A stretch of DNA of 64,000 nt. Origin: Lepturacanthus savala. Its lineage: Eukaryota; Chordata; Actinopteri; Scombriformes; Trichiuridae. The stretch covers positions 25,795,098 to 25,859,097 of the forward strand of contig CM060470.1 of the NCBI GenBank assembly GCA_030544235.1, given 5' to 3'. The number at the start of each line of letters is the position of its first letter. Position 1 is the stretch's first letter. A model generated the notes under the pieces. It was not told the origin of the DNA and did not search any database. It saw only the letters and a list, made by a program, of their open reading frames with translations. The position numbers and the translations under genes are program-made. Shown here piece by piece: positions 36,601 to 46,593 of the stretch.

Positions 36601-38311
36601 GTTTTATTAATCGTGTAGTCCTTAAAATGTTAGAAATTATTATGAATGCAGCATTCCAGAGCCCAGTCATGTCTTCAAGTTATCTGAACAGATAAAACAG
36701 GTGATTGAATTTATAAAGACAAAACACTGGCAAATGTTTGAGAATCTGAAACCAACCAATTTTCTTTTTTTTGGCTATTAAAATATTTGGTAATTTTTTT
36801 GCAGCACTACTTTCAATAGTAGTCATTGCACCCTCTTTTTTTCTTTTTTTTTTTTGACTGATATGTGAACCCAAATGGCTCAGGACTAATACAAGGAGAT
36901 TTAGTCATGCCTCACAGATCTGACGATTATACAGCTTTGATGTGAAGCTGTAAATTAACCACATTATACATATAGTGGTTGATGTGTCAACCAATGTTTG
37001 TTCCAAAGTTATTTTTGAAATGTGTAAAAACAATTGTAAAAGTTTAAATATGTTAAATGAGGAAGTGATTCATTTTCATGCTGTTAGGTGACGTTTATTT
37101 CCATGCTATGATGGTAAAACATTTTTATGTTGTGGCATAATTGTCAATGTGTGTGCTTTTGAAAGGACCAGGCAGGCTTCTCACCGGTTGTATTTTTTTT
37201 TTTTAAAAAAAGCTCTGCATTTACTACTCTCTCTTCCCACTCTCACTGTTAGATGTGGCTGACTGTAGACACCATTATTACTCTGGTGTTCTCTACCTTT
37301 TGATTACTTAACAAAATCCAGCTGTACACATTATTGTCCATCAAAAATAATTATAGAAATGGTACTAAAACATGCAATGCGCATCTTCAAATTTCTGCAA
37401 ATACTAGGGCTTTTAGAAAATGAAGTGTACCCACATTGATACTTGCATGATAGTGGTAAAGTTAAAGCTACAGTAAAAGATTTCACCATAATTTAATCAA
37501 TTACATCAGACAATTAAGTATACCCATCGTCAGTACTGAGGAGATGAACATGTTGAGGATACACCACAGAACTCTGCTGGGTTGAATGAACTTCCACGCA
37601 ATAAACTACCTGGCTAGCTTAGCTTTGTTACCCCAAGAGGTGCTGTAGTTAGCAGGGAATTGAGTTGCAACGCTTCCTTTATATTTTCTATATATATATA
37701 TTGTTACAGGCGTCCAGCTGGGTGAACACTGCTGCTTCATGGCTCGACCCCACCCCACCCTCATGCTGCCCCCTGCCCGTGTTTTATTTACGTGAGGTGA
37801 AATACTGCCCCCTACTAGTTAGGTGCTGAGACAAGAGTATTATGCGTTGCTCCTTTTTAACAAAAATTCAAGACCACATTAAGTATAAATAACTACCATA
37901 CCTCAAGTTTTTAGATTGACTATTAACTTTTCTGCCAGTTGTTGCTGATGCTTGAGATATACACTCTCACAGCGAACAATAGTATGGGTGGGGAATTAAA
38001 ATGTATTAAATGTTCGCACCCATCAGCTACTCTTGTCAGTCACTTATTTTGCCATCATTTGGCTGGTGCCAATTTCCAAACCTGGTAGGGACCAATTGTA
38101 TTTTGGTGCTTTTAGGACACTGACACCCGAAGCTTCAAAGTTGGTTGGGTACAAAAAAATATATTTTATATTTAAGAATCTTTTCTCTGTGTTTCCTTCT
38201 GGGTTAATGTTAACCTGCTTGTAGCTTCATTACGTGTGACAAAAATCTAACTTTAATCACAATAAATTGTTTTTTGTTACTTTCTCCAAATTATTTTATT
38301 AGTTCTTAAAT

Positions 38312-38313
<2 letters not shown>

Positions 38314-38352
<39 letters not shown>
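38314..38352 (+). repeat. (GT)n microsatellite
   Basis: About nineteen uninterrupted GT units in the AT-rich putative intron upstream of the microRNA pair. Confidence 0.9.
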
Positions 38353-38354
<2 letters not shown>

Positions 38355-39587
38355 CTGAGTGGGTGACTGCATGTCTTGTCTTTGGAAGGAAAGTATATTA
38401 GATGTTATTAGACTCGGGCCATCAGATCCATTTCAGACCAAGGTCATAATTACAGGTCCATTGAGACCTCTAGTGGCAAAATAATCATTTGACCCATTCT
38501 TGTACAGGAGCACTATCAAGATACAGTAATAATAATTACAATAATTTGCATACAAAAATTTGGTTTTAGATTCTAATGTTTACTACTACATCCTAAAATG
38601 TCTCTTTAAAAAGTTGGCACATTTTTGTAAGAACTGGAAAAGCTGTTAGACTCTGATTCCTAAAATAGGCCATTCTGTTTTTCAATTGTTTTCTTTTACC
38701 TTTAGACAAAGAAGGTCAACTACTCTGTAAACTACTTAACACTGCCTCTGATGCTGGTAGGGATTCAATTATTTTAACGACACATAAACCGTTAAGACAA
38801 CTATTGCTGTAAACTTGGGATTTGTGGTTTTATGTAATGACCCTACACACGTATCATTAAGAGTGCATTTATTAAAAAAAAAAAGTGCTTGTTTCTCCAG
38901 GCTAATTTTTTTTCTCAGGGTTAAGTACGGAGGGTTTTCTTGGGTGCACACTTAGGTTACAAAGATAATTGCTACAGCATTGTCCTCGGCTAAGCGTGCT
39001 CAACCACTGCATGAGAAACCATCTTTGTAGCTTAGACAAAAATGTTCACTTTACACATAGCTGTCTATGGAGCCCTTGTCAATAGTACCGTATTACTAGA
39101 TGGGTCACAGTTGTATTGAGTGACATATTGACTCTTTAGAAAACTTGATTTATTCTGAGTCATGCAAAGTACAAACTATCCTCACTTCCTCTTTCATAGT
39201 ACTTGTCAGTCACAAACCAGTGTGAATTATTTTACCATATTAGCGTTGTAAAACTAAAAATGTTTGAAATATTAGCCGTAATACTAAACCATTTGTCAAG
39301 AATGTAAAATTGGCAAATGCTGTCTTTCCTCCTAATAGTTTAAAAGTTATGGAGCTTTTGCTGTTGGCAGTGACTTACTTTAAAAATGTGAAACGGTTCT
39401 ATTTCTAATGCAATCACTTTTATGTTTGACTCTATTGGAAGAGTAGTCCAAATTGTCTGTCTCAAACTGTGAAATTACTTTCTTAATACAGTTCACTGTA
39501 TAACCAGGACATAGACACTGTTAGAGTGCTCTTAGTTTCAAATAAGAGTGATCCTACAGGTATAACAATATAATATTTTGGCTAAGG

Positions 39588-39876
39588 CTCTTTCCTGTTT
39601 TTCCACAAGAAATGGTTTGGTGTGGAAGAACTTGACATACCTGCACAGACCCTGACCTCGGCCCCATCAAATAACTTTGGGATGAATTGGAAGCCGACCA
39701 TGAGCCAGATCTTATCGCCAAACATCAGTGTCTTGACTCAAATTGTGGATTCTCGTGTGCAAATCTCTGCAATGGGTTTCTAATATCTTGTGTAAAGTTT
39801 TTTTTATAATGCTCATAGTTTTTGAATGACAAGTGTAGTATTGTAGTATGCATGCTTTTGGTCATAAAGTACACTG
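39588..39876 (+). mobile_element. Tc1-like transposon 3' fragment
   Basis: Sequence from ctctttcctgtttttccac through ttggtgtggaagaacttgac, ctgcacagaccctgacctc and ggatgaattggaagccgacc encodes, with lesions, the pattern VEELD-PAQTLTS-P-NLWDELEAD. This corresponds to the VEELDWPAQSPDLNPIEHLWDELERR region of fish Tc1 transposases. The end (cttttggtcataaagt) resembles the usual 3' terminus. It is a different part of the transposase from that seen at 7.6-8.4 kb, and it lies only about 80 bp before the candidate DLEU2 exon. Confidence 0.7.
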
Positions 39877-39955
39877 ATGCTTAATGTTGCAAATTAACGG
39901 GTTCTGTCAAGATCCCAAAAAATTTATTTTTGTATTTCTTATTTGTGTGTTTCAG

Positions 39956-40038
39956 ATGGAGGGCCTGCTCGCCTGCCTCAGAGTGGAGAGAAGACCTATA
40001 TCATCAAAAGATTTGGATGATCATCTGAACATCTTTAG
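39956..40038 (+). ncRNA. dleu2: Candidate exon of the mir-15a/16 host transcript (DLEU2)
   Basis: A T-rich tract and acceptor (tgtgtgtttcag) precede 39,956, and a weak donor (tttag|gtagat) follows 40,038. The 83-base interval is GC-richer than its surroundings, begins exactly with ATG, and stays open for 28 codons until a TAG formed by the last exon base region and the donor (40,040). It lies about 140 bases before the mature miR-15a on the same strand, where the DLEU2 host transcript runs in vertebrates. It could be a non-coding exon, a micropeptide ORF, or an exon that continues without splicing. Confidence 0.4.
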
Positions 40039-40170
40039 GTAGATAAATGTTAAATAATAGGCGTAACAGTCTGAACATGTGCTGTGGACTGGATGCTGGA
40101 GGATGAAGAGGGTGTAAATCCCACAGAAGATGAGTGGAGTTTTACGTGGAGGGCTGGCGGCTGCTGTTCT

Positions 40171-40249
40171 GGCGATGCTGTAGCAGCACGGAATGGTTTG
40201 TGAGTTACACTGAGATGCAGGCCATGCTGTGCTGCCGCAGTAAAGCTTG
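40171..40249 (+). ncRNA. mir15a: pre-mir-15a hairpin
   Basis: The 5p mature sequence occupies 40,181-40,202, starting TAGCAGCACGGAATGG and ending TTTGTG, with the miR-15/16 seed AGCAGCA. The 3p strand at 40,218-40,239 (CAGGCCATGCTGTGCTGCC...) pairs with it across a loop around 40,203-40,217 and matches the known miR-15a star pattern. Relative to human miR-15a the central bases differ (CGGAATGG in place of CATAATGG), as seen in fish paralogs. miR-15a represses cyclins and Bcl-2-type targets in vertebrates. It is co-oriented with mir-16 about 155 bases downstream, consistent with one primary transcript (DLEU2). Confidence 0.97.
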
Positions 40250-40322
40250 ACTATACAACCTGGTGACCTACAAGTTCTTCATCCTGTTGCACTTTTTCTG
40301 TGACTTATCGGTCTCATTTGCT

Positions 40323-40413
40323 GGTCGCCTTACTGTAGCAGCACGTAAATATTGGAGTTAAGACTCTAGCTGAAGCCTCCAGTATTGATCGTGCTGCTGA
40401 AGCAAGGCTGACC
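40323..40413 (+). ncRNA. mir16: pre-mir-16 hairpin
   Basis: The mature 5p sequence is at 40,336-40,357 (TAGCAGCACGTAAATATT, then GGAG), identical to vertebrate miR-16 over the seed and body. The 3p strand (CCAGTATTGATCGTGCTGCT...) is at 40,379-40,400. The outer stem is closed by ggtcgcctt (40,324-40,332) pairing with aaggctgacc (40,404-40,413). The 3' end GGAG, where human has GGCG, matches a fish miR-16 subtype as I recall it. The pair forms the classical mir-15a~16 cluster; miR-16 acts on cell-cycle regulators such as cyclins D and E. Confidence 0.97.
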
Positions 40414-43400
40414 GCTCACAACCTGTGCAACTAACCACCGAGTGTAATCGCACTATCATGATGGTGTCAAACAATGGAAGTGCACACGGGTACATAGTTT
40501 TAATTTGAACCTCAATCCCTGTTTTTATGATACACACCTAAATATGTTTCGCTGTTATGTCTGCATACATGGAGAAATAAAAAATTTAACTGACTTTTGT
40601 GTGTAATATGTTTTGAACATGAAATGCTTAATTTGCTGTTAAACAAAATGCCTTCCATTCAATATATTGTGCTTGTATTTATTTTAAACTAAAATCGCAA
40701 CGTTTGCTGACTCTGAAAAGGCTTTTTTCCAGTTTTCAGCGTCCCAGTGATGCTGCTGCTGGCCTGCATGGCCTCGCTGTAGCTGCTCCTGGGATGTTCG
40801 GCCTATTCAGCATTAGCCATGACGGAGACAGATTTGCTGCGGATTAAACTTGTTACAGCCATTAGTCTACACTGTAGTTTGTACACACCAGAGTTCCGTT
40901 TCAAATATTGGAAGGCATTCTGTTTAGAGAAGTAAGGATTTTGTTTCTTTTGAGCATTTTTTTTTATATAAGACTGATTTAAGGCTCGGCCTGACTGCCT
41001 TTATTATCGAGGCTCCTTTATAACGACCCGGTCGTTTTAGATTGTATTATATTATGACTTCCTCATGCCTGCAAACCTCTGCTGATAAATTTTAATATTC
41101 AGTGAAGTAACCCGGCGTTTGCTGTTAGCACTAATATAGTGACACGTAAAATGTATTTAAACCTGAATATTAAGCGCTACTGCAGCGAACACCATTAAGG
41201 CATCTTCATCACACTAAAACATGCGATCGTCACGTTTTCTGAACGGAAAGGAATAAATTCCGGTTATCTTGCAGGAGTTTGGGATAATTTAGCAAACGTT
41301 GGGAAATTTTTGGCTTTCCGTTTTTCTTTATTTTTTCAAACACGCGCTTTATTTGAATTTATTCTGTAGAGCGTTTCAAAATGAGATACAGGAAGAAAAG
41401 AAGCTGGTCCAGTGTCCACGTTGAAATAATTGGACCGGACCATTCTATCGATAAAAATATATAAATAACGTGACAATTTATTTGCTTCTCCATACGCGGT
41501 TATTTTATTTTATTTTCTACTTTTTTGCTAAGCTGTTTATATAATATTGTCTCAGGGCCTAGCACTATTTTGCCGCACCTTGAACAAATACACGTTGTGG
41601 GGCTCTCCTATTTGGCCTTGTAGGCCTTTTTAAAAATGATAATTCTACTATAAATATGAATATGCATCAGAGCGTTTGGCAAAGGTGATGCAAAATAATA
41701 TTACAAAGAGAATGAGAATCTCCGGATGTTGAGATTATCTTCCAAAGCATAAAGGCTTATATATTTATTTATTTATTTTTTCGGCAATAAAAATAATGTA
41801 TAATTTTAAGGTTGTTCCGTTTTTATTATTTAGCCTATTTAAAAGAAGAATAGTTCAAATGTAATAAAATGCTTCATTTTATTATGCCATGGCTGCAAGG
41901 TAGACTTAAGGTCGAAAAAAGTGTGTGTGTGTGTGAGAATATTATCAGCATAATTCATTATCAATAAAATGGAACGCTGATTAAAATCATGTAGCCTTTT
42001 CTAGGTGCAGTAATTTAAATTTAAAGCATTTTAAATTATTTGGCATATTTAGAGAAACCACTGAGTCCGCACACAATACATCAACACGGGGGTAAAACCT
42101 CAATTTTACACCTGTTAATTTCCACTTTTGTGACTTAAAAAACAAACAAAAAAAAACATACACCTGCTTTTCTATCCGTGCTGCATATTTTATTTACACG
42201 TACACTTGTGGAATAACATGTCACGATCATCCGTAGTTTTTTTTGTGTGCACTTGTAGCCTACTTTATTTGTAAGTAGATTTTCCATAATACTGTAAATA
42301 TTGACTAACGTATAAAAAATCTTTATCATGCAAATATATTCTCTAATAACATGAATTTAAAAAATCACTTTTACCACAATTACCATCTCACACTACAAAG
42401 CTGCGAACGTGGGATGCCTTTGTCATTAGACACTGGATAGAGTAAATAGTATATTAATTAATTAGCTGGATGTCTAATCACCTTGATTGATGGAGTAAAT
42501 GATTGGAAGTTCTTTTTTGTTTTAATCCTCTCGATAGGCCTTTTCATATAAAGTGTGACAGTGCGCCCTGGCTTTATTTCCCCCTCCCCCCTCCTGTCCC
42601 CCCTAATTTGGATTGACTTCACGTGTTTCATCCTATATTTAAACGTGTGTGCCATGACATATAAAATATGCTCCTTTATTTGATCTTGTATTTGCCTGGC
42701 AACAGGGGGCTATATATAAATGTGTACAGTATGTAGATGCTGCTGCTGTGACGTACATCCTGAATTATGGTCAGTGCTGACATCACGGATTCACGTTGTT
42801 GGTCTGATCTGACAAATGGGTTTCAAAATGCATTTTCCAATCAGGAGATCCCACTAAAAGAAGTCAAAGGAGACACGATCAATGCACAATTCACTGTTTG
42901 TCCGTTTGCTGTGACCTATTTTTAATAGAGAGCACTGTTGGTCGTAAGCCAGAGATCTCGCTGAGCTTTCCTGAATTTCAAAGCATCCCTTTCGACGGCA
43001 CAATCGCAATTTGATTTCAAAGACAGTTTTCTTCCATCTCTCATCGATAGCAGAAAATGACTAAATGGGCCCGCACTAGTGTGCATTTTGCTTGTAGCAG
43101 GCAGTAGATTTGACTTTACAAATGCCTTGTGTAGAAATTAAGTGGCATCCTACATTTTATTAACAAAGTTGGATGCCAAATTGTCATGAATATGAATATA
43201 TCACATTACAGGACATGTTTTTTGTTGTTTTTTTGCTTCTCTTGCACTGTGTCTGCAGCCCGCTGAATATTTCACACGGGTCCCGTTATGCAACGATTGT
43301 AACCTTGAAGAGGTTGCAGCAGCATCTCTGCTGCTGACGCTCCCTGCGAGGAGCAGAGCACATAGAACTTCGTTTATTACTCACTCGAGTCTTTAAAAAA

Positions 43401-43471
43401 AACTGGGCAGCCTTATTTGTCCTCACGTACTAAATAAAAAAACAAACATGGGAGGTGATTTTAATCTCGAT
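40414..43471. other. Region between the miRNA cluster and trim13; no KCNRG-like gene
   Basis: In tetrapods KCNRG (a potassium-channel regulator with a T1 domain) lies here. In this window no frame above about 65 codons exists on either strand and no T1-like motif was seen. A GC-richer patch at about 40,738-40,800 can form an imperfect hairpin. A TATA-like ctatatataaatg stands at about 42,710. Otherwise the sequence is AT-rich and uninformative. Further host-transcript exons may lie here but cannot be fixed from sequence. Confidence 0.5.
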
Positions 43472-43477
43472 TTTATT
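43472..43477 (-). terminator. trim13: Candidate trim13 polyadenylation signal
   Basis: AATAAA on the minus strand about 295 bases after the trim13 stop codon. It is the nearest canonical hexamer found downstream of the gene, apart from AATAAA-like words in A/T-rich DNA. Human TRIM13 uses longer 3' ends as well, so other sites may be used. Confidence 0.35.
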
Positions 43478-43771
43478 TCGCAAGATCATCGTGGACAAGT
43501 ATAAAACTGCGCATTAAAAAAAGAGCTCATATTGAACATTAGTGATCCAATAATGTAAATTAGTATTTATATGTGACAAATGTAGGCTTTTGATTCTATG
43601 GCTTCACAGTGGAGATTGGTCCCCCCGCCAAAAAAGCAGAATCAGAAGACAAGTGTTTCCGTATTTTCCAGCAGCTGTATTTTATCCTTCACTGTTTTTT
43701 CTCACCTCACGGCCCTTTTGGTAAATAACGTGGTGTAGTGAGCGCGTGGCGGAGACGCCACGGGCCGGTGA

Positions 43772-44971
43772 CTAAAACAACTTACAGCTGACAATAAAAT
43801 CTACAGTGGAGTCAATAAAGTTCACGACGCATTCCTGACCCGCACCCATCACGCTCATGTACGCGTCAGTCATTTCCCGCACGTACACGCCAGTGTGGGT
43901 GAGGTGCGAGGAAACCGCGGCGAGAAACGGCTCAATTTGCGAGGGGACGCAGGCTGCGAGGTGGTGCGTCTGAAACAAGAGCAGCAGCGTCAACGCAGAC
44001 AAAACCAACAAGAGGAGGATCCACCTGCGCGCTGCCGGCCAGGAGCCACCGGCCCGGTACGCGCCGCTCTCGTGGGGGACAGAGATCTTGTCCACTTCGC
44101 GGAGCCTCAGCGAGTCCCACTTTTTGACATCGAAATCGCGCGCGAAAGGACCGGCGTCCATGTCTTTCCGAGAGGGCAGCGGGGTCTCCTTCAGTACTCG
44201 CAGCTTCTGGCGAAACTCCTGCATCTGTTGCAGGAAGCACAGGGGGTCCGTGACGCTCCTAAACGACTCGGCGATGCTGAGCGCGCCCTGCTGCTCATCC
44301 AGCGCCGCGCTCAGCTTCGTGATCTCCGGGTCGTACGCTTGCATCACCACCAGCTTCAGCGTTTCAAAATCGCAGAGGATCTCGTTTTTCTTGCATTCGA
44401 GGGCGCTGATGAGCCTGTCGAAATAGTCGCTGACTTTTTCTGCGTCCGCGGTCACCGACTGAAGCGCCCTTTTCTTACTGGCTTGGAGCGTCTCCAGGCA
44501 AGACAGGATATCTGCGCTGTGCCAGCTCTCCGCCCCCTGAAGCAGCTCTTCAAACGCACCTTTCTCCTGCTCGTACGCCTCCTCCAAGGAGCAGAATTTA
44601 TGCCTTTTGTGGTCACCGGTTGTTGCGCAAAACCCACAAATGAGTTTTAAATCGGTGGCGCAAAACATATTAAGAGGCTGACCGCTGTGTTGCTGACAGA
44701 CAGACATCTTAGGCAGAACCTTTATTTTGCTGTACTTTTCCACTATATCGCGTAGAGAATAGTTGATCTGCAGGCTGTTTGCGCCGTTGTGAGGGGTCTC
44801 TTTGCGGCATGTGGGACATTTGAACGGTGTTCTGAAAGTCGGACCTCTGTTCCCCTCCAAGAGGCCTTCCAAGCATTTCTTACAGAAGCTGTGTGAGCAC
44901 AGCAAGACCCGAGGATCCTCGAAGAGACAGCAGCAGATCGGGCACGTAAGCTCCTCTTCTAGCTGCTCCAT
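43772..44971 (-). CDS. trim13: Trim13, RING/B-box ER-anchored E3 ubiquitin ligase
   Basis: TRIM13 (RFP2) is a tail-anchored ER ubiquitin ligase involved in ER-associated degradation and ER-phagy. The frame from this ATG gives 399 residues; human has 407. The RING ligands are C10, C13, C25, H27, C30, C33, C52 and C55. A B-box 2 follows with C92, H95, C104, D107, C112, C115, H121 and H124. A helical coiled-coil region spans about 160-290, including the family-typical MQAYDPEI and FLQQMQEFR segments. A single hydrophobic segment at about 317-333 (WILLLLVLSALTLLLL) serves as membrane anchor, and the end is CKLF. The entire coding sequence is in one exon, as in mammals. The start is chosen because it gives the family N-terminus MEQLEEELTCPIC and lies 6 bases after a good acceptor (gtgtttacag). 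The frame stays open upstream only because the intron is open. Confidence 0.97.
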   Translation of the reverse strand: MEQLEEELTCPICCCLFEDPRVLLCSHSFCKKCLEGLLEGNRGPTFRTPFKCPTCRKETPHNGANSLQINYSLRDIVEKYSKIKVLPKMSVCQQHSGQPLNMFCATDLKLICGFCATTGDHKRHKFCSLEEAYEQEKGAFEELLQGAESWHSADILSCLETLQASKKRALQSVTADAEKVSDYFDRLISALECKKNEILCDFETLKLVVMQAYDPEITKLSAALDEQQGALSIAESFRSVTDPLCFLQQMQEFRQKLRVLKETPLPSRKDMDAGPFARDFDVKKWDSLRLREVDKISVPHESGAYRAGGSWPAARRWILLLLVLSALTLLLLFQTHHLAACVPSQIEPFLAAVSSHLTHTGVYVREMTDAYMSVMGAGQECVVNFIDSTVDFIVSCKLF

Positions 44972-44977
44972 GGTTCC

Positions 44978-45800
44978 CTGTAAACACATCACCCAAGCGT
45001 CAAAACCACGAAAAAAACCAAATAATACTAATAAAAAAAGAAAATCAGCATTATAATGAAATGGGTTACACAATACGCACCAGCACTCAAAAGGGATGCT
45101 GTCCCATAAGAGCACAGTGCAATAAAATGACACGAAACATGTGGTTTCATCGCAAAGGATACAGATGTGATGTGCAGTCATGTTCCAGCTGTGTGTGAAG
45201 TATTCCCAGCCTGAAAGCTGCGCTGCGCCCGCGTAAAATCGGATCTGGTAAAGAGGTTGGCACGAGCTCCGTCTGTCCATCTAACGTTAACTAACATCAT
45301 GCTTTTTTTCTGCGCCTTTAACCAGCTGCAGGCGATGTAGGAAACTTACAGGCACGCAGCGAAAACCAAGTAGGAATGAATTAATAGGTATACGCGCGGA
45401 TTTCAGCAAACGGGTTTTACGTCCCAGATGTAACGTTATTGCATAATTAGGCAGAAGTTGGCGAGCTGGGCTGAGCCGCTACATTACAGCCGCCTAAACC
45501 AATCCAATGCGACGCGTTATCGGCAAACGGGGTTCGCGGCTGCGTTGCCACTGTTGGTAAGGCACGGAAGGAGGGCTGTGACAGATTTTGCGAGCGCATA
45601 GTAACATGCAACTACTGGACCAAAAGAATCACTCACCAGCTGCTGAGACGCACAGTGCAACGCAATCATGGCGCTTGTTGCTGTGCAGACTTCGCCCTTT
45701 TCCGGGTAGAGAGTTAACTGTTTCAGTGGCGGATTGAACATGTTAAAAAAGCAAGTGGCCGATGTAAATTCGCATACATGTCTATTGGAGTGTGTCACAT
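44978..45800 (-). other. trim13: trim13 5' intron and putative exon 1
   Basis: Minus-strand acceptor gtgtttacag ends at 44,978. The best upstream donor is cagctg|gtgagt with the exon edge at 45,637, giving a 659-base intron. Exon 1 would run from an unknown start, probably near or beyond 45,700-45,800, to 45,637. It contains an ATG at 45,669 in a good context (G at -3) whose frame runs through the splice into the trim13 start, adding 13 residues. A further in-frame ATG lies at 45,798. Another donor-like site (gcct|gtaagt) is at about 45,351. Exon 1 is inferred, not proved. Confidence 0.45.
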
Positions 45801-46593
45801 CACACCGTGGACATGGAACAGATCTGTGGCTGCAGCTTTTTCGGCAGGTTAGTTTGAAACATTGGGGTTTTTACGTTTATGTCCCCGCTGAGTAATTTGC
45901 AGAGGATCCCTGGCTGTGTGATGGGGGAGGGGCTGTTGCTATGCAAAACATTACGGCGTGAAAAACTGTCAACTCGGTTTTAGCCCGACTTTGGCATTAA
46001 AGGTTTTTATAGTGCCCCACTTACGTTGGGTATTTGTCAACATGCACATCTGTAAACTGTTTACAGATGTGCATGTGTAAACAATTAACACGATAACGTG
46101 TAAATCAACTGATATACAAGTAAACTTAAACTACCTATGACAGATAAATGACAGATTAAATGTACCAGCAGCAAAAAATAAACCATACAGCAACATTATT
46201 TTACTTGTGTCAACAACCATAGGGTGATCATCAGTTATGAATGTCAAATTCCAGCATTTGTCCACTACAGAAACATTTACAAAATACAAAATACATACAA
46301 AACTGACTTTCTATTCACTTGTGGTTATGTAACATCGATATCCAATAGTTACTTAGTCACGTGTAGAAATTTTGACCTTGATTTTCTTCCCTTGTTTCCA
46401 TGCCATCAGGAGCAACTGCCTATCTTAGCCGCTGTGATTGGATACAGTGGGGTAACAGGGGCTTATGCATCACACAGCTCCGCCGCAGGGTGTCGCTGTT
46501 GCGTCGGGGAGGCAGTCTGACGTTTTGACGTCGGCCACTCTTTGGTTTTAACGACGGGAGCGTTTGTCCGGATGTGTGGCGTTGAGGGCAAGG
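45480..46593. promoter_or_regulatory. Head-to-head trim13 / spryd7 promoter region
   Basis: trim13 (minus) and spryd7 (plus) diverge from this interval. It has CpG-rich stretches at both ends (about 45,490-45,680 and 46,480-46,600), a CCAAT-type ccaatccaatg at about 45,499, and tgacgttttgacgtc (CRE-like) at about 46,519-46,533 just upstream of the spryd7 start codon. The AT-rich middle holds a perfect hairpin at 46,040-46,076. Human SPRYD7 and TRIM13 are also divergent neighbours. Exact starts are not visible. Confidence 0.55.
46040..46076. repeat. Perfect 18-bp hairpin between trim13 and spryd7
   Basis: acatgcacatctgtaaac (46,040-46,057), single base t, then the exact complement gtttacagatgtgcatgt (46,059-46,076). 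It is a near-uninterrupted palindrome in the divergent promoter spacer. It contains no T-run terminator and no known miRNA seed that I recognise. Confidence 0.85.

Larger units (their letters stand above)
29253..39955 (+). other. dleu2: Putative DLEU2 first intron, AT-rich
   Basis: About 10.7 kb without any convincing ORF separates the CpG-rich block from the exon candidate before the microRNAs. Contents are homopolymers (T31-type run at about 29,850-29,880 followed by a G-run), a (TA)n run at 31,434-31,455, (CA)n at 33,583-33,606 and (GT)n at 38,314-38,352. There is a GC-richer patch at about 35,930-36,190, a repeat-like block at about 37,460-37,860, and a Tc1-like fragment at 39,588-39,876. 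Intron status depends on the inferred donor at 29,253 and acceptor at 39,955. Confidence 0.4.

Noticed and set aside
43895..44650. 251-codon plus-strand frame antisense to trim13
   Set aside because: It lies entirely within the GC-rich trim13 coding exon in antisense; its Arg/Gln/Leu-rich composition follows from the complementary codons and shows no domain. Antisense lncRNA transcription is possible, but no protein is supported.
44972..45280. Upstream extension of the trim13 frame to 502 codons
   Set aside because: The family start MEQLEEE follows a clear splice acceptor, and the additional 103 residues are intron sequence with no resemblance to TRIM13.
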